A stretch of 64,000 nt of DNA, taken from Phymatolithon calcareum. Lineage: Eukaryota > Rhodophyta > Florideophyceae > Hapalidiales. The position numbers and the translations under genes are program-made. Position 1 is the first letter of the stretch, and each line of letters starts with the position of its first letter. Under the pieces are notes generated by a model. The model had not been told where the DNA came from. It saw only the letters and a list, made by a program, of their open reading frames with translations, and made no database searches. The stretch is taken from NCBI GenBank assembly GCA_977006965.1, contig OZ345361.1:2728001-2792000 (forward strand), in the 5' to 3' direction. This document shows, one piece after another, positions 51,341 to 62,443 of the stretch.

Positions 51341-52520
51341 ATCGAGAAAGTCTTATGAAGCAGTGAAATAGACAGCATGTGTCCTTGGACGGTGGTTTTA
51401 CATGTCTATGTGCTCTGTTTTCCGACTGAAAAAAGCAATTCAATTGCCACCTGTTTGGTGTTGCCAATGGTATGAGCTTTTCTCAAAGACAAAGCCATGC
51501 ACGTCTAAGCCTGAGCTATTTCGATCGCGAAACCACGCGCGGCTTGGTAAGACAGCACAAATATCTGCTGTGATAACTACTATGCGGATAATCGTAGCAA
51601 TTCCAGAGCTAGTACACTTCCCAGAGGTACAGGGCAATCCGTGGTGCCGACTGCATAACAACACCCGTATAGCTTCATCTAATCCGATTTCGCTTGCTTC
51701 TCCTTCGGATTATGAACAGCAATATTCACACCAAGTAGCAAGTGCGATGCTCGTCTGTGAAAAGTTCTTCCTCTTCAAGCGCGCCCAACGAGTGGAAGTT
51801 TTCCATCACGGATACGAAGTGCGGCGGGCGGAGACCAAGTGACTTGGAAGACGGTCAGCTGGAGAGCGGGAGGTATGATATCACTAACAGGGGGACTGCG
51901 GGTAAAGTATGTAGACGTGTTCTGTACTGCGTCTCTCGGACAAAACAGCACTCCTGTGCGTTGAAACAACTGTCCATACTCCGTATCCTTTCCGTACTTT
52001 TAGGGCACCTGAGTAGCAGCACTATACTAGTACCGTACTCGATGCTCGATTAAGAGGAATTCCAGTAAATCTGCTCTTACCTTTACGCTTGTTCATTCCA
52101 CATCAAGCAGTCCCAGAAGCGATGAATGCTTGAATCTGCAGTCCCATCGTCTTACCTACTCCAGGCCCAAGAATCTTCTGCTTATCTTGGAATCGAGATA
52201 GGGCTCACATTTAGCTTTCCGTTGTTGCTTGGCTTCATCACCGTTCCGCCGTGTTTAGTTGGTTCTCAATTCTTGCGCTAGTGCAGCTGTACAAGAATGA
52301 CATTCCTCAAAAAGATGAACTATTTCAATATTATTTTTCTGCATAAATTAACCTGAAATGGCCGTCAACAATATGATAATTGTTGGAACAAGTACAGCCC
52401 TTCCAAGGTAGTCGTGTAGGTTCTATTCTGCACCCACACAGCCGCGGGTGGTCAAACCGCGGGCAGCATCGCACGACCGAACGTGCGAAGCAAGAGGCAA
52501 CTCATAGCTTTTGCGCACAC

Positions 52521-53131
52521 ATGTCACCTGCGATGGCGTCGCGAGGGACAGGGTCGGAAGCGCGACCAGGCGGTGCGGGGGGCGCGCCAGCTTCAGCAGG
52601 CGGCTCGAATCGGCCGATATACGCTTCGGCTGAAAGCCGCAATTTATTACCAGCGTCGAAGTAAGTGCATCATTTCCTCCGCTACGAATGCTTTTTTACG
52701 TTATTGTTCGCATCCTCACACTGGGGCTGCCTCCCATGCGTGCAGGCTCGCGGAATTGCTTCAAGAGGTTGCTCCCGGGGAAGTTCTCGACCGCGATGTT
52801 GAAGAGGTACGTTCTGCACCACGTGCGCGCGTGCTTATGTGTACGCCTGGGAAACGCGGCTAACGATTTTTTCTCGCACCGACCAAAGTTCATGCAAGAA
52901 CACATCGACGGATTTGTGGAAAGTGTGACTGAGTTTGCTTGCAAGCTGGCTAAACATCGCAATAGCCGCACCTTGGATGCGCGCGACGTCCAGCTCCATC
53001 TGGAAAAGAACTGGGATATTCGCGTGCCAGGATATGGAGACGACCCGAAGCCAGCGCGTCGCGCCGCGTCTTCGCAGGTCCATACCGCTCGTCTACAGGC
53101 GATTGCGCGGTCGCAGCAAGGGCATCAATAG
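52521..53131 (+). CDS. TAF12: TFIID subunit TAF12, 3 exons
   Basis: A 147-residue histone-fold protein of TFIID (and SAGA), which pairs with TAF4. Exons are 52521-52660, 52746-52806 and 52889-53131, with introns of 85 and 82 nt (GTAAGT/GCAG; GTACGT/AAAG). A Gly/Ala-rich start is followed by the fold: KLAELLQEVAPGEVLDRDVE (loop 1 and start of helix 2), FMQEHIDGFVESVTEFACKL (long helix 2), AKHRNSRTLDARDVQLHLEK, then NWDIRVPGYG. AKHR-x-x-TL-x-x-x-DVQLHLE-x-NW is diagnostic for TAF12. Alternative starts exist (ATG at 52533); the first in-frame ATG is used. It is convergent with kinesin-5. Confidence 0.88.
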
Positions 53132-53521
53132 GATTTTGATAATGTACAGTGGTTTGTCGCAGTTTGTGGCGAATTGGCGGAAACCGGCTAAAGATACCTG
53201 TGGGATGGCTGTTATGCACGCATCAGGGGAATTGCATGCAATACTTTATGCATAGGTTATAACATCGCCAATGGCTCTGTATTTCTAAGTACGGGCGAAA
53301 AGTCGGCCTTAAGAACACCACATAAAAAAAGTTGCACTACATTTCATGGTCCGAATTCAACATAGTAACGATGACAAACGCGTCGGACAGGCCACTGCAA
53401 AGAGAGAATTAGAGAGGTGTAGCAGAACAGCGAATCAAAGTGCTAAATCTTCTTTGCGTTTCAAGGTCAACAGAAGCAACAAAAAGCTTTTGAAAAGTTT
53501 GCATATTTATAATAGAAGTTT
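53132..53521. other. Intergenic, between convergent TAF12 and kinesin-5
   Basis: 390 bp of AT-rich sequence between two stop codons. No gene or clear repeat is seen; it presumably holds the 3' ends of both transcripts. Confidence 0.45.
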
Positions 53522-56500
53522 CTAGGCATTGTTCTTTCTGGTAGAAAGCACTCTTGGTCGTCGAAGTCCAGTGGGCCTCGGATTGCGCTTCTTCCTGGTA
53601 GTGGTCACGTTTGCGCTGCTCGGGAGCACAATATTAGTATCATCGCGAAGAACTTCGCGCAGAGCTGACGTGTCACTGTTCTCTTCAGCAGTGGTGCTTT
53701 CAATTTGGCTTGCAAAAGATGTAATACTGCTTTCCGAGTGTTCCTCCGTCGCTCGATCATTCTCAGCATTAGTGCTAAACTCTTCTTCCGAACAAGCTTC
53801 AACCGCTGCGTCGCAATGCGGCTCGTTGGCGACATCTGTGTTCTCATTTGTAAACCCTGTGCTGGCTGGAGAAGAAATCATCTCTCCGTTCAATGATTTG
53901 TGGTACTCCGCGATGAGCGTGGAACGGCTCTTTGTCATCTTCACATCGGTCGGGTACTTCCAATCTCGCTTTTCAGGAGTCTCGTCATTTCCAGCATCTT
54001 GCATAATCTCAAACACCTTTACAGGCTCTGCGATGGTCGTGTCCAAAACGTGACCAGTACCGATGCATGCATCCGTGATCAACCTGCGCTGTTGCGTGAT
54101 ATTCTCCGACAAAAACTCGGAAAGCTCCGTGATTTGCGACCCGGTACCGGACAATCTGCAGAGAAGATTATCTTCGCCTTCCTTAATAAGTTCACGTTTG
54201 GCACTTTCCTCTTCTAGTCGCTTCACGGTGCGACTCTGCACTTTGTCGCTGGTTTCAGAGCAGTGCTCACTAATACTAGCTTGCATCTTGAGTTCGTTCT
54301 GAGTTGCCACGGAGATAAGATCAGCGACACGATGCGACTGTCCTTCGACGATTCTCTTGCATAGGCTGGCACTCTCGGTGGATTCTGCAGCGGTGCACGA
54401 GACAGTGCTTCCAATCTTCGAACGGTCATTACGGATGCTGATTTGAAAGTCTTCCACCTTACCAGAAAGGCCCTCGCAATTCTTGGAAACCTCGATAGTT
54501 TTGCGTTGCGACTCCGCCTTTGACTTCGCAATGGCTGTCTCTGCATGTTCCAGTTCGACCTTCGATGCATCGCTACTTTCTTGGACGAAAGCATCAAGAA
54601 GCAAGCCAACCTGAGCCATTACATCAGACTTTGCCGTCTCGGCCTGCTTCGTCTGTCTTTGGAATGATGCTTCAAGACGCGACTGCAGAACAGAAAGCTC
54701 AACTTCGTGTGCCTTCATACAGGCTTCTATTTCGGAACTCAGGTTGTCAAGTCCGTTCTTTGTTGAGTTAACCATATCACGAACCATCACAGACTGCTTG
54801 CCATCGAAAATCTTGAAGCTCGCACTTAAGGCTTGGATATCCTGCGACAACTTTGACAATACGCCGTCAACAGATTCGCAAGCTGATGAGACGTCTTCCT
54901 TCACAGCAGATAGCCGCGCAACTTGAGACTGGATGCTCACATTACTGGCTTGCGAAAACTCAGCACAGCTCTCAACAACGGCATCCTCGAACTTCGAAGC
55001 GTCCTCCCCGTGCACCTCTTGCAAGGCATCCATATGAGTGCGGAGAGACTTTAGGTGCTTCGAGATCTGGGAGAGGCCAGATCCGACATCCGAAACAATA
55101 TCTCCAACTTTAGACTGCGTCGCACGAAGTTGAGTGTCGTGATTGGTCTCGTAGGTGCGAAGTGCTCCACGGAGAGAGCGTGCTCCTTCCGAGACTGCGT
55201 CTCGTAGCAGTTCAGCCGATTTAACGTTCTCCTTCTCAAGGCTATGCTTTTCCTCCACGCGCACGTGTAGAGCATCAATATCACGAACAGACTTCTGGAT
55301 CGTCCCTTGAAGAACATTAATCTGCGAGTGAAGATCTTCCTCCGTGCGAGCATACTTGGAAACGATGTATCTTTCCTCATCGCGTTCTTGCAATGCGACA
55401 CGTTTTGCAGCAGTCTCATCTTCCAATTTCGACTTTGTGATTGAGAGTTCTTCTTCCTTCTTTTCCAAGTTGCGGTGCGAGCGGTAGAGCGCATTTTGGG
55501 TCTTGTCTAGTTTTTCCTTCAATTCTGCAGTTGCCTTTTTGAATTCCGCTTGCTGTTCTTCAAGATCTGCGATAGCTTCGCCCTGATTTTTAGCTCGTAA
55601 TTGGAGCTTCTCAAACTCATCAGCTGGTAAATATACTCCGTGCTTTGTGCGGTTAGCTTCCAGCTCCCGTTTCAGCTTAGTTATCTCGTCCGTGTATTCC
55701 TTGAGCAAGACATGCTTCGCAACCATTTGATTGACTGTGGGCCGATTCTTAATGCTCTTCGCTCGGTATGCATAGTCCAGTGTTGATGCGGTCTCTTCAT
55801 ACGAACTAGAGCCAATAGTCGCTGTGGCGATGACACATGTCTTATTCCTCCCACCGAGGGACTCCTGAAGAAGCCGAGTGAGCTTGGAATCACGGTACGG
55901 GATATGCGGGTGGTGCTCCACGAGCGCGGTGATTACGCGGCCAAGCGTAAGCAAGCTCTGGTTGATGTTACCAGCTTCGCGTGCTCGGCCCTTGACAGCA
56001 CCACTTCGACCAACATTCTCGGAACCAGCAAGATCAACGAGATTCAGCTTTCCAACCTTGAGAAGGTCCGTGCCGTCCGGGGTTGACTCCTTGATATGAA
56101 TAGTGATGGAGAAAACAGAATGCGAACGCGAGGAGAACTTATTCATCAGAGTCTCGGCTGTCTTTCGCTTAATGGCAGACTTGTCCAAAATTTCAAAAAT
56201 TTCTTCTTCGGATCTCACGACGATTTCATCGAGACCATTGACAAAAGTTCCCTTCGTCGCATCCTCGTACATGCGCAAGTCCCCATTTTCTTCCTCTGGT
56301 CCCAGAAGATCTGTGAGCTGTTCGTTGTATAGCTCCAAATGACTGACCCTGACGGAATGGTCATCAGTGATGCTTCTGAGATGATCGAAGACCTGTTTGA
56401 CGGCTCTCGGAATCATTCCAGCATTTTGCGGAAGCCTTTTCTCGGACATATCGACAGTGCTTTCGTCACGGCGTCCTTCCATAGTATGAGTCTTACCGGT

Positions 56501-56869
56501 ACCTGTCTGACCGTAGGCGAAGACAGTGCAGTTATACCCTTGCAGCACTTCATCCACAATAGGCTCGACGACGCCTTCGTAGACATCCTGCTGCGATGCA
56601 TCAGGTCCAAAAACATGGTCATAGGTGAAGGTTTTCTTGCCGCTGGAGCTACCAGCGGGCGCTTTGCGACCCACAGGCGGAGAAAAGTGAATTTCGCGGC
56701 GGTCAACGTCGCACTTGACAATGTTGCGGTCGCCGTTTGTTCGCTCGCGATGGTTCAGCGGTCGGCACCGAACCGCGACCTGGACGTTTACCGCGCGTGC
56801 GGCCTGACCGCCGTTCTTGGAGCCCTGCCGGACATATCCGCCCGGCGACAGCATGTGAGACGCCGTCAT
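53522..56869 (-). CDS. Kinesin-5 (BimC/Eg5-type spindle motor)
   Basis: A 1115-residue plus-end motor that cross-links and slides antiparallel spindle microtubules. The ATG at 56869 (MTASHMLSPGGYV) is used; the frame before it has no ATG nearby. The N-terminal motor has VAVRCRPLNHRER, P-loop GQTGTGKT (120-127), NKFSSRSHSVFSI (switch I), NLVDLAGSENVGRSGA (switch II), HIPYRDSKLTRLLQESLGG and LDYAYRAKSIKNRP. The neck reads into a long coiled coil with stalk heptads. Near the C-terminus ETPEKRDWKYPTDVKMTKS matches the BimC box with its Cdk1-site position (TPxK). That marks a kinesin-5 and suggests mitotic phosphorylation control. The last 110 residues are acidic and end in a basic RKKRNPRPTGLRRPRVLS patch. 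The gene has no introns. Confidence 0.93.
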   Translation of the reverse strand: MTASHMLSPGGYVRQGSKNGGQAARAVNVQVAVRCRPLNHRERTNGDRNIVKCDVDRREIHFSPPVGRKAPAGSSSGKKTFTYDHVFGPDASQQDVYEGVVEPIVDEVLQGYNCTVFAYGQTGTGKTHTMEGRRDESTVDMSEKRLPQNAGMIPRAVKQVFDHLRSITDDHSVRVSHLELYNEQLTDLLGPEEENGDLRMYEDATKGTFVNGLDEIVVRSEEEIFEILDKSAIKRKTAETLMNKFSSRSHSVFSITIHIKESTPDGTDLLKVGKLNLVDLAGSENVGRSGAVKGRAREAGNINQSLLTLGRVITALVEHHPHIPYRDSKLTRLLQESLGGRNKTCVIATATIGSSSYEETASTLDYAYRAKSIKNRPTVNQMVAKHVLLKEYTDEITKLKRELEANRTKHGVYLPADEFEKLQLRAKNQGEAIADLEEQQAEFKKATAELKEKLDKTQNALYRSHRNLEKKEEELSITKSKLEDETAAKRVALQERDEERYIVSKYARTEEDLHSQINVLQGTIQKSVRDIDALHVRVEEKHSLEKENVKSAELLRDAVSEGARSLRGALRTYETNHDTQLRATQSKVGDIVSDVGSGLSQISKHLKSLRTHMDALQEVHGEDASKFEDAVVESCAEFSQASNVSIQSQVARLSAVKEDVSSACESVDGVLSKLSQDIQALSASFKIFDGKQSVMVRDMVNSTKNGLDNLSSEIEACMKAHEVELSVLQSRLEASFQRQTKQAETAKSDVMAQVGLLLDAFVQESSDASKVELEHAETAIAKSKAESQRKTIEVSKNCEGLSGKVEDFQISIRNDRSKIGSTVSCTAAESTESASLCKRIVEGQSHRVADLISVATQNELKMQASISEHCSETSDKVQSRTVKRLEEESAKRELIKEGEDNLLCRLSGTGSQITELSEFLSENITQQRRLITDACIGTGHVLDTTIAEPVKVFEIMQDAGNDETPEKRDWKYPTDVKMTKSRSTLIAEYHKSLNGEMISSPASTGFTNENTDVANEPHCDAAVEACSEEEFSTNAENDRATEEHSESSITSFASQIESTTAEENSDTSALREVLRDDTNIVLPSSANVTTTRKKRNPRPTGLRRPRVLSTRKNNA

Positions 56870-57451
56870 TTTAACAAATAGCGAACGTGACAAAGATGGC
56901 GAAGACGGTGTTGCAAAGCGCCGGCAGGCGTGATGGAGAAGAGCAGAGCTTTTGTATGCGCGTATTGCGATAGCTGCGAGGTGGACGCCTTGTGACCGTT
57001 TAGATGATCAGAAAGCGGTTCTTTCCTCAAAAGAGCAGCCGGTGCGGAACGAAATAGAAGAAACGGCCATAAAACGGCTCATCTGCGCCATGAGTACAAG
57101 TTGGAGTAGAGAAGAGCCGCAAAACGAAGGCGGCGCGAAGCACAATTTCAAATTTTCAAATTTCATTATCATATTTTGTTCGTTCACGACAAACAGCAGC
57201 GGGTGCTTTTATTGTGTCATACATTTCTTGTTGTGGCACAAACTCGTACTGGACTGAGATATATAGTACTACGTAGTGCAGGGCTGTACTGTACTGTAGC
57301 CCTCCGAAACCCCTATGATAGGGTGAACGCAACAAAATTCTTTTACTCACTTCGATGTCAGGATAGCCCTGGACAGATTACACCTTGTGAGTGAGAAGCT
57401 ACAGTACATTCTTTAGTCTCCGATCCAAACTTCCTGTTACTACCGTAAGTG
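56870..57451. other. Intergenic, between kinesin-5 start and PLAA end
   Basis: 582 bp without a supportable gene. The right part holds GCTGTACTGTACTGTAGC (57283-57300), a member of the palindrome family seen in other promoters, about 420 bp upstream of the kinesin-5 ATG. Confidence 0.45.
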
Positions 57452-59902
57452 CTACTCGCCGACAATAAGTCGTGCCATTTCCTCCGCCACTTCTTGCAGT
57501 CGCGAAGACACGGGAGCAGCATCGGATGCAACTTTCGCAGCTCCAATCTCAACACCGTGCTTCCGCGATGCACTGTCATTAGCCATAAGTGTACCGAGCG
57601 CGACGTTCAGCAAATATAGGACTCCTTCCTCCTTTTCTCCATCGGCTGCCTTCACGACGGCAGCCATAACCGGTGCACGCTCTGCCAAATTTGCCTTTGC
57701 ATCATGCAACAGCAATGCGTAGTTTGATAGTAACGCGGAGAATGTTTCCCTTGCCCGCTTGTTGGATGACCGAGCAGCACTCGAGCACGCAGTTACAATT
57801 TTCACGCATTTCTCTCTAGCAACATTAGCAACAATGCTGTTGGCAAACATATTGCACGCAAAACGGCAAGCCATGATAAGAACCGCCGGTCCTGCACCTG
57901 GTGCACGCGCGTGCGCCAGAACGTCCTCAAGAATCTCCCCATTCTTTTTCGCGAAGAAGTATGTTGCGCCAGTGGGGAGCCCGATAGCCAACCGAGCGAC
58001 ATCAAGACAAGCGAAAACACTGTCCGTCGGGAATTTGACCATTTGTTCAACAAGAGAGCATTCTTCGTCCTCCAATACGATACCGGCAGCGCTAGTGCCC
58101 GCAAGGCGAAGCTTGGGAACCAGCGAATCGGAAAAGAGCGCCAACTCAGTGTCGCTTAGTCCTCCGATTCCCTGATCTTCGGACAGGATTTTACTACTTT
58201 CGGTGACCTTCTTCACAATGGCATCGACGTTTCCAGATGTGCGAAACAAATTCAAGCCGGTGCGACAAGGAATGTGACGCTTTTTCCGCTGTGCAGTCGC
58301 CGATGTCGAGCCCCCCGGTACGTACCTCGACGCTCCAGTAAAAGGATCTCCGCCTACTGCGCCGGAGTTGCTTCCACCAGGAACATACCGGGAGCCACTA
58401 ATGCCAGAAGCCCCGCCCGTAGATCTCGAGCTGGATCCAGACTTACCACCAGGCACATACCGCCCGCTTCCTGTTAGTGGGTCAGAGCCGCCAGGCGTTG
58501 AAGTCCCGAGCGCTTCAGCTGGAACCTGGTTCGTGATAAAGTTTGCAATTTGATCAAGGAAATCTTGGTTAAGCTCATTATCGTCGATAAATCTTTGTGC
58601 CGCGGCGTACGGGTTTTCGCCTCTGTTAAAGCCAAGCTTCTTCTTCGGCCCAGACTCGCCCATTTCAACATCAAACACGAAATCGTAACTTTTGCCCAGA
58701 ACGGTACCAGCGCTAACACCCCCGGACGGGTCGTCCACCACATCGCCGATCTTTGTCCACTTCTGCTCTGTGGCAGACCACATGTATACCTCCGGGGTCC
58801 CGTCAGCGCTACGGACAATTTTGTTCTCCCCGTCCTTAGTCCCGGGCACGGTCAGCAAGTCGTTCGCAGAAGTGAGCTTCGACACATCTACTCCTCCAAT
58901 TACCTTCGTGCTGACTTTGCGCTTAGATACTGCTTTTTGGAACGCTGTTAGCACGTCTTCATCTGCCACCGCTGACGCATCAGCAGTGAAAACGCGTGCA
59001 ACTCCGTCGCTGCACGCGGTAACAATATCTCCATTCGGACATAAGACCACGTCCCATACTGTGCCTGGATGCATAATAGTTTGCACGCATTTGAACTCGA
59101 CGTTTTGCACACCTACATTGGTGACTATAACTCGCACGGCATTATCTTCGCCTGCTGTGGCAAAGAGCCACCTCCCGTCCTTTACCGTGGATGTCACAGC
59201 GTATATGTAGTGTCCGTCATGCAAGTTAGAGATGCCGCCCATCGGCGCATATTCTCCACCAGCCGTGGGTCTCCAATACACAAGGGAAGAATCGTTTGAG
59301 ACTGTGACAAACCCGCCCAGCGGCGCATGGGTCACGCCGCGCACAACATCCGTATGCGCCGAAGAGAGCACAACGCTTTTTCCGCCTGGGCGTGGCCAGA
59401 GACGCACGGACTTATCAGCGGCAACCGTGACAACTTGACCACTGGGGAGCGGGAGTGCTGCCCACACGGCGGCGTCGTGTGGGCCACATGACTGCAGTGG
59501 GGAGCCCGACACGGCGTCCCAGACGCGAGCGGATTTGTCCCAGGATGAGGAAACGAGGCGGGAACCGTCCGTCGAGAGTCCACACGCGGCTTGCTTATGC
59601 GCGGAGATGTCAAGAACCACTTCACCTGACGAAGTGTCCCAGATGCGCAGAGTCCCGTCGGCGCACGCGCTGGCTATACGCCCCGATTCAAGAAAAAGAA
59701 CATCGTTCACCCAGTGGGAGTGTCCTTCTAGTTTGCGCAACGGCGTTGAAGGTGCAGATACGTCCCAAAGATTTACAAGTTTGTCGCGGCTGGCCGTTGC
59801 GATCTGGCCGGATGAGGAACATGCAACACCGCGCACATCCGACGTATGCCCGAGAAGCTCCGTTCGGAGCCGATATGCAGAGGCCGGAGCTGCGTCGTTC
59901 AT
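57452..59902 (-). CDS. PLAA: PLAA/UFD3 (DOA1) ubiquitin-binding WD40 protein
   Basis: An 816-residue cofactor of the Cdc48/p97 segregase in ubiquitin-dependent sorting and turnover. The ATG at 59902 (MNDAAPASAYRL) directly precedes the propeller. Residues 1 to about 300 form seven WD40 repeats (ELLGHTSDVRGVACSSSG, KLEGHSHWVNDVLFLESG and so on). The PFU ubiquitin-binding domain follows (GTVLGKSYDFVFDVEMGESG, then NPYAAAQRFIDDNELNQDFL). A linker carries three RYVPGG units, comparable with the NPFTGxxRYxPG units of animal PLAA. The C-terminal PUL domain is an armadillo-like p97-binding region. All three domains are in the family order and the length is normal (795 in human). No introns are present. 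Confidence 0.92.
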   Translation of the reverse strand: MNDAAPASAYRLRTELLGHTSDVRGVACSSSGQIATASRDKLVNLWDVSAPSTPLRKLEGHSHWVNDVLFLESGRIASACADGTLRIWDTSSGEVVLDISAHKQAACGLSTDGSRLVSSSWDKSARVWDAVSGSPLQSCGPHDAAVWAALPLPSGQVVTVAADKSVRLWPRPGGKSVVLSSAHTDVVRGVTHAPLGGFVTVSNDSSLVYWRPTAGGEYAPMGGISNLHDGHYIYAVTSTVKDGRWLFATAGEDNAVRVIVTNVGVQNVEFKCVQTIMHPGTVWDVVLCPNGDIVTACSDGVARVFTADASAVADEDVLTAFQKAVSKRKVSTKVIGGVDVSKLTSANDLLTVPGTKDGENKIVRSADGTPEVYMWSATEQKWTKIGDVVDDPSGGVSAGTVLGKSYDFVFDVEMGESGPKKKLGFNRGENPYAAAQRFIDDNELNQDFLDQIANFITNQVPAEALGTSTPGGSDPLTGSGRYVPGGKSGSSSRSTGGASGISGSRYVPGGSNSGAVGGDPFTGASRYVPGGSTSATAQRKKRHIPCRTGLNLFRTSGNVDAIVKKVTESSKILSEDQGIGGLSDTELALFSDSLVPKLRLAGTSAAGIVLEDEECSLVEQMVKFPTDSVFACLDVARLAIGLPTGATYFFAKKNGEILEDVLAHARAPGAGPAVLIMACRFACNMFANSIVANVAREKCVKIVTACSSAARSSNKRARETFSALLSNYALLLHDAKANLAERAPVMAAVVKAADGEKEEGVLYLLNVALGTLMANDSASRKHGVEIGAAKVASDAAPVSSRLQEVAEEMARLIVGE

Positions 59903-60300
59903 TTCAAGATGCTTGTCGCTTGACAACAGCGGTGATAAATGACCCTCTAGCACAACTCAAGGCAGCATCCCATGCAAGGAAGGCCAGAATGTAGAAGTGG
60001 AGGGCATTTCGGGCATAGGTGTGTTATGATCACTGATGATATTCTATCGTGCTGGAGGCTCCACTCTTCGTTATTGGCCAAACTTTACGAACATTTTCTA
60101 CCTAGCACTATCCATTCTTGAAGATAGCGCCATAGCGCTACCTACGGCGTCCTCTCTATATTTGACCTCTAAACAAAAAATCAGATTCAAACAGGAATTC
60201 TTCACTCCTGATATTCAAACATGGCAGCTCAACTAACTTTATGCAATTGCCACACCAATGGCAGGCAGACTTTCTAGAACGCAACTGAGCTCAAACTGCG
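59903..60300. other. Intergenic, between PLAA start and GDPD end
   Basis: 398 bp without a gene; it should contain the PLAA promoter. No TATA box or long repeat is evident. Confidence 0.4.
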
Positions 60301-61917
60301 CTACAAGGGAAAGCCACGAAATGGGTGCTGCTTCTCGCGATCAAAGTAAACAAAATTTTCTGAATCTCCAACGAATTCCCTTGGTTCCCGATTGCTCCTT
60401 CCGATCACTGTATAGTTCCGAAACTTTGGCACAGCTTCCTCTACCACATCATGCACATCATCAGCAATCACAGAGTCAACGCCAGAATCAATCTGCTGCG
60501 CGGCCCAGCTCGGGTCACTATTTCGAGCACCGTACGTGAGAACAGCCAGACCTTTCTTTTTCGATTCTGTTAGAGATTCCGGATTCTTGGACAGAATATC
60601 TTCATAGAACAAAATGCCATCGAAGCATTGACTTGCAGCAAACTCAATGCCTTGTGCGAAGCTGATGCAACGAGGGTCCAAGTCTTCGCACGGCTCATCC
60701 CGTCCATCACAATTTGAGAAAAATACGGGGTACCTGTTCTGCTTCAATGCAAGCATCAGGCAAATATCTGGATCGAACGAAAGGAAAAGTATCGATCTTT
60801 CTGAGTTGTTCTCGACGCAAAATAGGTCATGCAACACGCGATCCACAACTTCATTTCGTTCTGGGGTGTTGATACACGATTCCCTCTTCTCGTTTGGAGA
60901 TGGATACTTGACTTCCACCATTATACCGACATCCTTTGGTAGACACGTGCACACTTCCGCAAGAGTCCTGATTTTGTCCCTCGCCAAAAACCCTTGAGCG
61001 TCTGCATTTGCAGTGATAGGCGCAAGACACTCTTCTAATTGCCTTGTTGACGGCTTGAAGTACTCTTCAGTGCGGATCCCAGAAGTGTACAGTGCATGTA
61101 ATTCTCTCAGCGTAAGACTGTAGATGGAAATTGGAAGACTCGTCGCATCGGCATCCATGTCGCGGCCATGAGTTCTAAAAAACCAGTCGTGGTAGATGAC
61201 TGGAGCCCCGTCCTTCGTCAGCTGCACATCCAGTTCAATGTGTGACACGTGATGCGACTTTGTGGCTTCCAGAAAAGACAACACCGTGTTTTCTTTCAAC
61301 CTCTTCGGCGACGTTTTACCCATTCCGCGATGTCCGGTGAAATAAGAAAGAGTACCCAAGCTCTTCTTCCCACTCCCGCGACCAGCTTCTGCTTTTTCTT
61401 TGTTCAGGAACGATTCATGGGGTATCAAAAACGGCTTGATTACAAGAAACTCAAACGTCAACGTCCCCACGATTTGTCCTTTACCGTCAATGAGAGGCCT
61501 GCTAAGCACCCCGATAAGGTTCTTCAATTCAATGCCGAGAACGGCTGCGTTCGCTTCGAAAAGTATTTCGGAACTGTTATCTGACGTCAACGTGGAGTAC
61601 ACGGAGAATGAGAGCTCGAACTGACCCAAGCTTTCAGCTGAAAAGTTCAATAAAACGTTGGGAATATTAACATTCTCGGTGATAGATTGGCACACCTTTT
61701 GCGGCTCCTCACCATTCCTGGCCGGCGAACAACAATCCATCCACAAGTGCTGGTGCTTGCCGAACACGCTTGCCGATCTCCATTGCAAGACGGGAGTTCC
61801 ATGTCGCGGGTCACCGAGAACAATGCGAATCAGCGGTGAGCTCAACGGTGCATCATAGCCCGCAGGGCCACAAACTTGCGTGGGATATTTCACTACTTGT
61901 TTCTTCATCGCGGACAT
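60301..61917 (-). CDS. Glycerophosphodiester phosphodiesterase, GDE1/GPCPD1 type
   Basis: A 538-residue enzyme expected to split glycerophosphocholine or related diesters into glycerol-3-phosphate and alcohol. The ATG at 61917 (MSAMKKQVVKYP) is used. The catalytic TIM-barrel domain begins with TGHRGMG (His196-Arg197), followed by ENTVLSFLEA, IELDVQLTKDGAPVIYHDW (metal ligands Glu228 and Asp230, catalytic His243) and MVEVKYPSP, and closes with GVDSVIADDVHDVV. The 180 residues before it (LRIVLGDPR-like start, WMDCCSP, FELSFSVYST) occupy the place of the N-terminal carbohydrate-binding-like module of GPCPD1. No SPX domain or signal peptide is seen, so it is probably cytosolic. It is divergent from SPC25. 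Confidence 0.87.
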   Translation of the reverse strand: MSAMKKQVVKYPTQVCGPAGYDAPLSSPLIRIVLGDPRHGTPVLQWRSASVFGKHQHLWMDCCSPARNGEEPQKVCQSITENVNIPNVLLNFSAESLGQFELSFSVYSTLTSDNSSEILFEANAAVLGIELKNLIGVLSRPLIDGKGQIVGTLTFEFLVIKPFLIPHESFLNKEKAEAGRGSGKKSLGTLSYFTGHRGMGKTSPKRLKENTVLSFLEATKSHHVSHIELDVQLTKDGAPVIYHDWFFRTHGRDMDADATSLPISIYSLTLRELHALYTSGIRTEEYFKPSTRQLEECLAPITANADAQGFLARDKIRTLAEVCTCLPKDVGIMVEVKYPSPNEKRESCINTPERNEVVDRVLHDLFCVENNSERSILFLSFDPDICLMLALKQNRYPVFFSNCDGRDEPCEDLDPRCISFAQGIEFAASQCFDGILFYEDILSKNPESLTESKKKGLAVLTYGARNSDPSWAAQQIDSGVDSVIADDVHDVVEEAVPKFRNYTVIGRSNREPREFVGDSENFVYFDREKQHPFRGFPL

Positions 61918-62443
61918 TACCCTCTGGACCTCTGTCCTTCTGGGCACCGCATTTTACCCTGACAATCGGGCCCGAATGCCGACATTTTTACACGACCACA
62001 TACTGTACAGTATAAGATTAGACGACTACGACCAGTTGATCGATCACTTGCTGTCGACGACTTCCGCTGATGGAACGTGTTTGGTTCACACCTGGCCAAT
62101 TACAATCTTATTCGGGAATCTTGAAAAAATCCATTCAAAATTTTACAAATTTCAAGAGTTGAAATTCAAGGGAATATTTCCTCCCTGTGCAGTCCTGTAG
62201 CTGATATCTGTTGTTCAGTAAAATTAAGATAATTTTTAAATTATCTTCAATATGGTTTTCGTCGTGAAAACTAAGCATGTTTTCAGTTGTATCCTAAAGA
62301 CGAGACGTTTCGCTAAAATTTTCGGCGCAGTTTTTAAATTCAAATTTTAATCTTGTCCTCGCAAGATCGTACTCTATGTGCAGTCGCTCAGCGTCATTGA
62401 GTGCATCCTGCAAAGTACTCTGTCCAGAGCGAGGAAGTCCAAC
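61918..62443. promoter_or_regulatory. Divergent promoter region between GDPD and SPC25
   Basis: A 526-bp gap between two start codons. It contains the palindrome TACTGTACAGTA at 62001-62012, 84 bp from the GDPD start, which is like the one upstream of SMC1. AT-rich hairpin-like sequence (AAGATAATTTTTAAATTATCTT) lies at about 62227-62248. Confidence 0.5.

Larger units (their letters stand above)
48365..52520. other. Gene-poor stretch inside the dense block, with a duplicated relic
   Basis: About 4 kb without a supportable gene. Two segments, 49753-49850 and 51242-51340, are direct copies of one another. Both can be read on the minus strand as fragments sharing YFIS(V/I)xESLRP[ED][SP]NIS, so they may be relics of one gene family. 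Other frames (51402-51842 plus, 50157-49831 minus) have no recognised domain. Confidence 0.45.

Noticed and set aside
56870-56893. Kinesin-5 start eight codons further upstream (and similar longer starts for PLAA, GDPD and SPC25)
   Set aside because: These would use TTG or GTG codons, which are not normal start codons in nuclear genes; the first ATG in frame was chosen instead.
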